From Candidatus Avimonas narfae (lineage in GTDB: Bacteria; Bacillota; Clostridia; Oscillospirales; Acutalibacteraceae), in the NCBI GenBank assembly GCA_904395335.1, contig CAJFNR010000034.1:32922-96921 (forward strand): DNA of 64,000 nucleotides, in the 5' to 3' direction. A program made the translations under genes and the position numbers. How positions within the stretch are numbered: the first letter of the stretch is position 1; each line of letters opens with the position of its first letter. The notes beneath the pieces are model-generated. The model was not told the origin of the DNA. It saw nothing but the letters and a program-made list of their open reading frames with translations, and ran no database searches. This document shows, one piece after another, positions 61,520-64,000 of the stretch.

Positions 61520-61954
61520 ATGAGCAAGTGTGCAGAATGGGTTGAAGATATGCTGGGAGTAGTTAAGGAATCTGAAAATCTTGACGCAGTCTGTATGATT
61601 GAAGATTGTGGGAAAAAATGTGCGGAGCGAAAATCCGCCGTCAGCCATATGGCACGGTTGAAGGCGGCGGCCGCGGATTGCAAAACACGTTCCGACTACG
61701 TCGAGTTCCTGAATCAGCGTATGCCTGTACGTATTGAAGAAGCGGAAGACGGTATCGTCATGTATCTTGGAAAGACAGAATGCTCCTGCCCGATGGCAAA
61801 GGAGCTTTCCCAGAACACGGATATGCTCTGCGAATGCACCAAAGGCCATGAAAAAGCTGTCTGGAGCGCCTTTTTCGGTAAACCTGTAGAAGTAGAAATT
61901 GTAGAGAGTATTTTGCGCGGCGGAAACGACTGTGTGACGAAAATAAAAATCTGA
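61520..61954 (+). CDS. Cysteine-rich protein, tandem paralogue 1
   Basis: A 144-residue protein with ten cysteines (4, 25, 30, 34, 54, 88, 90, 104, 106, 138), including CSCP and CECTKG. The C-terminal VESILRGGNDCVTKIKI resembles the end of V4R/hydrocarbon-binding or ATC-hydrolase-like domains; I do not recognise a characterised family (perhaps a DUF such as DUF6144). ATG 61520 has AGAGG upstream. It is followed 16 bases later by a close paralogue. Position next to an HxlR regulator suggests a stress-related role, unproved. Confidence 0.8.
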   Translation: MSKCAEWVEDMLGVVKESENLDAVCMIEDCGKKCAERKSAVSHMARLKAAAADCKTRSDYVEFLNQRMPVRIEEAEDGIVMYLGKTECSCPMAKELSQNTDMLCECTKGHEKAVWSAFFGKPVEVEIVESILRGGNDCVTKIKI

Positions 61955-61970
61955 TGGGGAGGGTGGCAAA

Positions 61971-62408
61971 ATGAGCGAATGTAAAGAACGGGTTGAGGAT
62001 ATGTTGGGAGCCATCAAAGAGTCTCCTGATCCAAATATGCTCCATCTGCTGGAATGCTGCGGGGGTAAATGCTCTAAGAGAAAGTATTTCGTGGATACAA
62101 TGCAGAAATTGAAGCCGCTGGCTGCAAACTGCAAAACCAGATCGGAATATGTCGCATTTCTTCAAGAACATATCGCCGTCGGGAAAGTAGAGGAAACTGC
62201 GGACGGGATGGTTTTACATCTTGGGAAAACCAGCTGTTCCTGCCCGATGATACCGGAAATCCAAGAAAATACGGATATGTTATGCAAATGTACGAAAGGT
62301 TCCAATATCGCTACCTGGAGCGCCTTCTTCGGCAAGCCGGTGAAAGCCGAGATTCAAGAGAGCATATTGCGCGGCGGGAACGATTGTGTGATCAAAATTA
62401 TCTTCTGA
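61971..62408 (+). CDS. Cysteine-rich protein, tandem paralogue 2
   Basis: A 145-residue paralogue of the preceding protein, roughly half identical by eye, sharing ERVEDMLGAIKES, the CKTRSEYVAFL segment, LGKTSCSCPM, TDMLCKCTKG, WSAFFGKPV and ESILRGGNDCV. Cysteines at 4, 29/30, 34, 54, 89, 91, 105, 107 and 139 are kept, implying a metal site or redox function. ATG 61971 follows GGGGAGGG. A tandem duplication is the likely origin; a heteromer is possible. Confidence 0.8.
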   Translation: MSECKERVEDMLGAIKESPDPNMLHLLECCGGKCSKRKYFVDTMQKLKPLAANCKTRSEYVAFLQEHIAVGKVEETADGMVLHLGKTSCSCPMIPEIQENTDMLCKCTKGSNIATWSAFFGKPVKAEIQESILRGGNDCVIKIIF

Positions 62409-62426
62409 TGAGAAAAGGAGTAAAGC

Positions 62427-62954
62427 ATGGAAACAATTAAAACAATTTCGCTTCGGAAATCCGTCCGGGCTTACAAGCCGGAACCGATTCCCGAAGAGGC
62501 ACTGAAGATCATCATACAGGCCGGATTCAAAGCCCCGGCAGCGTCCGGAAGATACGATTTGCTCCATATCACCGTTGTACAAAACCCGGAAGCTCTGAAA
62601 CAAATCGCAGACGCTGCCGCAGAAGTGGTATATCGGGCAATACAGATCAGAAAAAATATGGATTTTGGCGCTCCCACTCTGATTCTCGTTTCCTCAACAC
62701 CTGCCATGATGCCGGGGATTGAATATGCGAATGCGGCCTGTGTGCTGGAAAATATGGTTCTTGCCGCTGCGGATCAGGGCGTTGACAGCATCCTGTGGGG
62801 CGGCGCTGCGGCTGCGGTCAAGCAAAGCGCTGTATTAAAAGAACTGCTTCACATCCCTGCCGGATACGAGCCGGTGCTTTGTGCTTCTTTTGGGTATGCA
62901 AAAGAAAGCGAGCCACCCAAGGAGCATACGATATCCGTAAACAGAATCAAGTAA
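62427..62954 (+). CDS. Nitroreductase family protein
   Basis: A 175-residue FMN-dependent nitroreductase-like protein: RKSVRAYKPEPIPEEALKII (FMN phosphate-binding R-x-S-x-R), AGFKAPAASGRYDLLH, and GVDSILWGGAAA as the C-terminal half. Members reduce nitro groups, flavins or quinones. ATG 62427 follows AAAAGGAG and lies 18 bases after paralogue 2, so it is probably the third gene of the HxlR-controlled unit. Confidence 0.9.
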   Translation: METIKTISLRKSVRAYKPEPIPEEALKIIIQAGFKAPAASGRYDLLHITVVQNPEALKQIADAAAEVVYRAIQIRKNMDFGAPTLILVSSTPAMMPGIEYANAACVLENMVLAAADQGVDSILWGGAAAAVKQSAVLKELLHIPAGYEPVLCASFGYAKESEPPKEHTISVNRIK

Positions 62955-63008
62955 AAAGTATGCTCAGCAAAATTTGTGTGACCGTAGCTTTATAGAATAT
63001 GCGAGTAA

Positions 63009-63214
63009 AGCCGGATTGTAACGCTTTCAACCGCAAAATCGAGGGGTAAGGTACAAACACCTTGCCCCTCAAAGTTTATACTTTAAAAACGGCTTACAAT
63101 CAGGCTTTTTCGGCCTCTATTTTTCGACATATATAAGCGGCAAATCAACGAAATGAAGCATTCAGGTATTTTTGATTACAAAGAGTTCAAATCCTGCTTG
63201 TTGATTTTAGCCGC
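63009..63214. repeat. Nested inverted repeats in a gene-free gap
   Basis: The 317-base gap 62955-63271 holds no gene but several dyads: GAGGGGTAAGGT / ACCTTGCCCCTC (63041-63070); flanking it GCCGGATTGTAA / TTACAATCAGGC, then a T-run (about 63010-63117), which would make a large branched terminator; and GCGGCAAATCAAC / GTTGATTTTAGCCGC (63137-63214). The third could be an operator or an element end. Confidence 0.6.
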
Positions 63215-63271
63215 GCAGCTGTGATAAAATTATGTCAATAGATTTTCAATACACAGGACATAGGAGCAGAT

Positions 63272-63733
63272 ATGCGGATAGTAGAAACAACAAATAGAAC
63301 GCCGGATTTGATAGAACGGCTGCTGGCGGTATGGGAAAGCTCCGTAAGAGTTACCCACCTATTCCTGTCAGACGATGAAATCAAGAGCATCAAAGAATAT
63401 GTCCCGCAGGCGCTGAACGGGATCGCTCATTTGGTGATTGCGGAAGATGAGACAGACTGCCCGGTTGCCTTTATGGGAATTGAAAGCGGCACGCTTGAAA
63501 TGCTGTTCATATCCCCGGAAGAACGGGGAAAAGGACTGGGAAAACGCCTGATCCAATACGGGATCAAAAACTATGGCGTTGAACGGTTGGCAGTCAACGA
63601 GCAGAACCCGCAGGCAAAAGGGTTTTATGAACACATGGGCTTTCGGGTGTATAAAAGAACAGACTTGGACGAACAGGGAAACCCATACCCCCTCCTGTAT
63701 ATGCGTCTTGGAAAAACAGCGGGAAAAAGCTGA
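63272..63733 (+). CDS. GNAT family N-acetyltransferase
   Basis: A 153-residue acetyltransferase: EMLFISPEERGKGLGKRLIQY is the acetyl-CoA binding motif (R/Q-G-x-G-L/K-G), and LAVNEQNPQAKGFYEHMGFRVYKR the second half. N-terminus ERLLAVWESSVRVTHLFL is typical of the YjaB/PhnO-like group. ATG 63272 follows GGAGC. It lies alone in the mobile-element-like tail; substrate unknown. Confidence 0.92.
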   Translation: MRIVETTNRTPDLIERLLAVWESSVRVTHLFLSDDEIKSIKEYVPQALNGIAHLVIAEDETDCPVAFMGIESGTLEMLFISPEERGKGLGKRLIQYGIKNYGVERLAVNEQNPQAKGFYEHMGFRVYKRTDLDEQGNPYPLLYMRLGKTAGKS

Positions 63734-63849
63734 TGAATAGCCGTTGTCAAAACCGTCTCAAAAATGCTAAACATTAACGTTAAAATCCCCCTAACAGGCA
63801 TACGTCAGCCACGATATCGTTTTCCATATCTCAATCTGCCACTAACGCT

Positions 63850-63893
63850 GAAACAGGAGCTTTCAATAAAATGGAAGCTCCTGTTTCATTTTG
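63850..63893 (+). terminator. Terminator
   Basis: GAAACAGGAGCTT (63850-63862) / AAGCTCCTGTTTC (63875-63887) followed by ATTTT; a 13-bp stem downstream of the GNAT gene. Confidence 0.85.
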
Positions 63894-63913
63894 TTGCCTT
63901 TAGGCTTAACAAA

Positions 63914-63934
63914 ACCCCTGGTTCTACCAGGGGT
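63914..63934. other. Hairpin at the window edge, possible IS200/IS605-type end
   Basis: ACCCCTGGT-TCT-ACCAGGGGT is a 9-bp stem with a three-base loop. Small subterminal hairpins of this kind mark the left end of IS200/IS605-family elements, whose single-strand transposase binds them. No transposase is visible because the window ends at 64000. No other feature is seen in 63935-64000. Confidence 0.35.
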
Positions 63935-64000
63935 AGGTAAAAAGGCCTTGGCAAATAAAACCTCCATGCTACAATCGAGATGGTTTGGCAGCCGCATCAC

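Overview
The window looks like a chromosome fragment of a moderately GC-rich, spore-forming low-GC-lineage Gram-positive, most likely an anaerobic member of the Clostridia (Oscillospirales/Ruminococcaceae-like). The reasons are the LL-diaminopimelate aminotransferase route to lysine/DAP, a type III glutamine synthetase, a split ferredoxin-linked glutamate synthase, SpoIIQ-like and CwlD-like sporulation proteins, Shine-Dalgarno-led genes with consensus sigma-A promoters, and many intrinsic terminators. No rRNA, tRNA or CRISPR array was recognised. The taxonomic placement is inference.

Left part (1-8.8 kb): the 3' end of one dapF, an FAD oxidoreductase, degV, and a minus-strand asd-dapA-dapB operon behind a complete lysine riboswitch (promoter, aptamer, terminator), followed by queA, a DUF1905 protein and an alpha/beta hydrolase. 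Next (9-16 kb) come a Bce-type ABC transporter with a lipoprotein, enolase, and a GntR/YtrA-regulated ABC exporter.

Centre (16-30 kb): a nitrogen-assimilation region built round one divergent promoter pair. Leftwards runs asnA with type III glutamine synthetase. Rightwards runs a tightly packed ten-gene unit: glutamine amidotransferase domain, FMN/Fe-S glutamate synthase domain, four-cluster ferredoxin, FAD/NAD oxidoreductase, GXGXG domain protein, glutamine-synthetase-like protein, ANTAR-domain RNA-binding regulator, dapF, dapL and a PurF-type amidotransferase. Both leaders begin with a small hairpin carrying an A-x-x-G-x-x hexaloop that overlaps a transcription terminator. This is the pattern expected of ANTAR antitermination, and an ANTAR gene lies inside the operon. 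It is the most interesting system seen here.

Right part (30-60 kb): a SpoIIQ-like peptidase, aspartate aminotransferase, secDF, a serine hydrolase, then an AT-rich, probably acquired MerR/ABC/GNAT/lipoprotein island (36-39.7 kb; the lipoprotein is frameshifted). After this come galK-galT with an AraC regulator, an operon with cwlD-like and radA genes, an efflux adaptor/permease pair, folE, a pair of long repeated structured elements, pdxST with a divergent MocR (PdxR-like) regulator, nth, glyA, an esterase, rarA and an RNHCP protein.

The last 4 kb has mobile-element character: tnpV and its usual small partner, an HxlR regulator facing a tandem pair of cysteine-rich paralogues plus a nitroreductase, nested inverted repeats, a GNAT gene, and at the edge a hairpin that may be the end of an IS200/IS605-like element.
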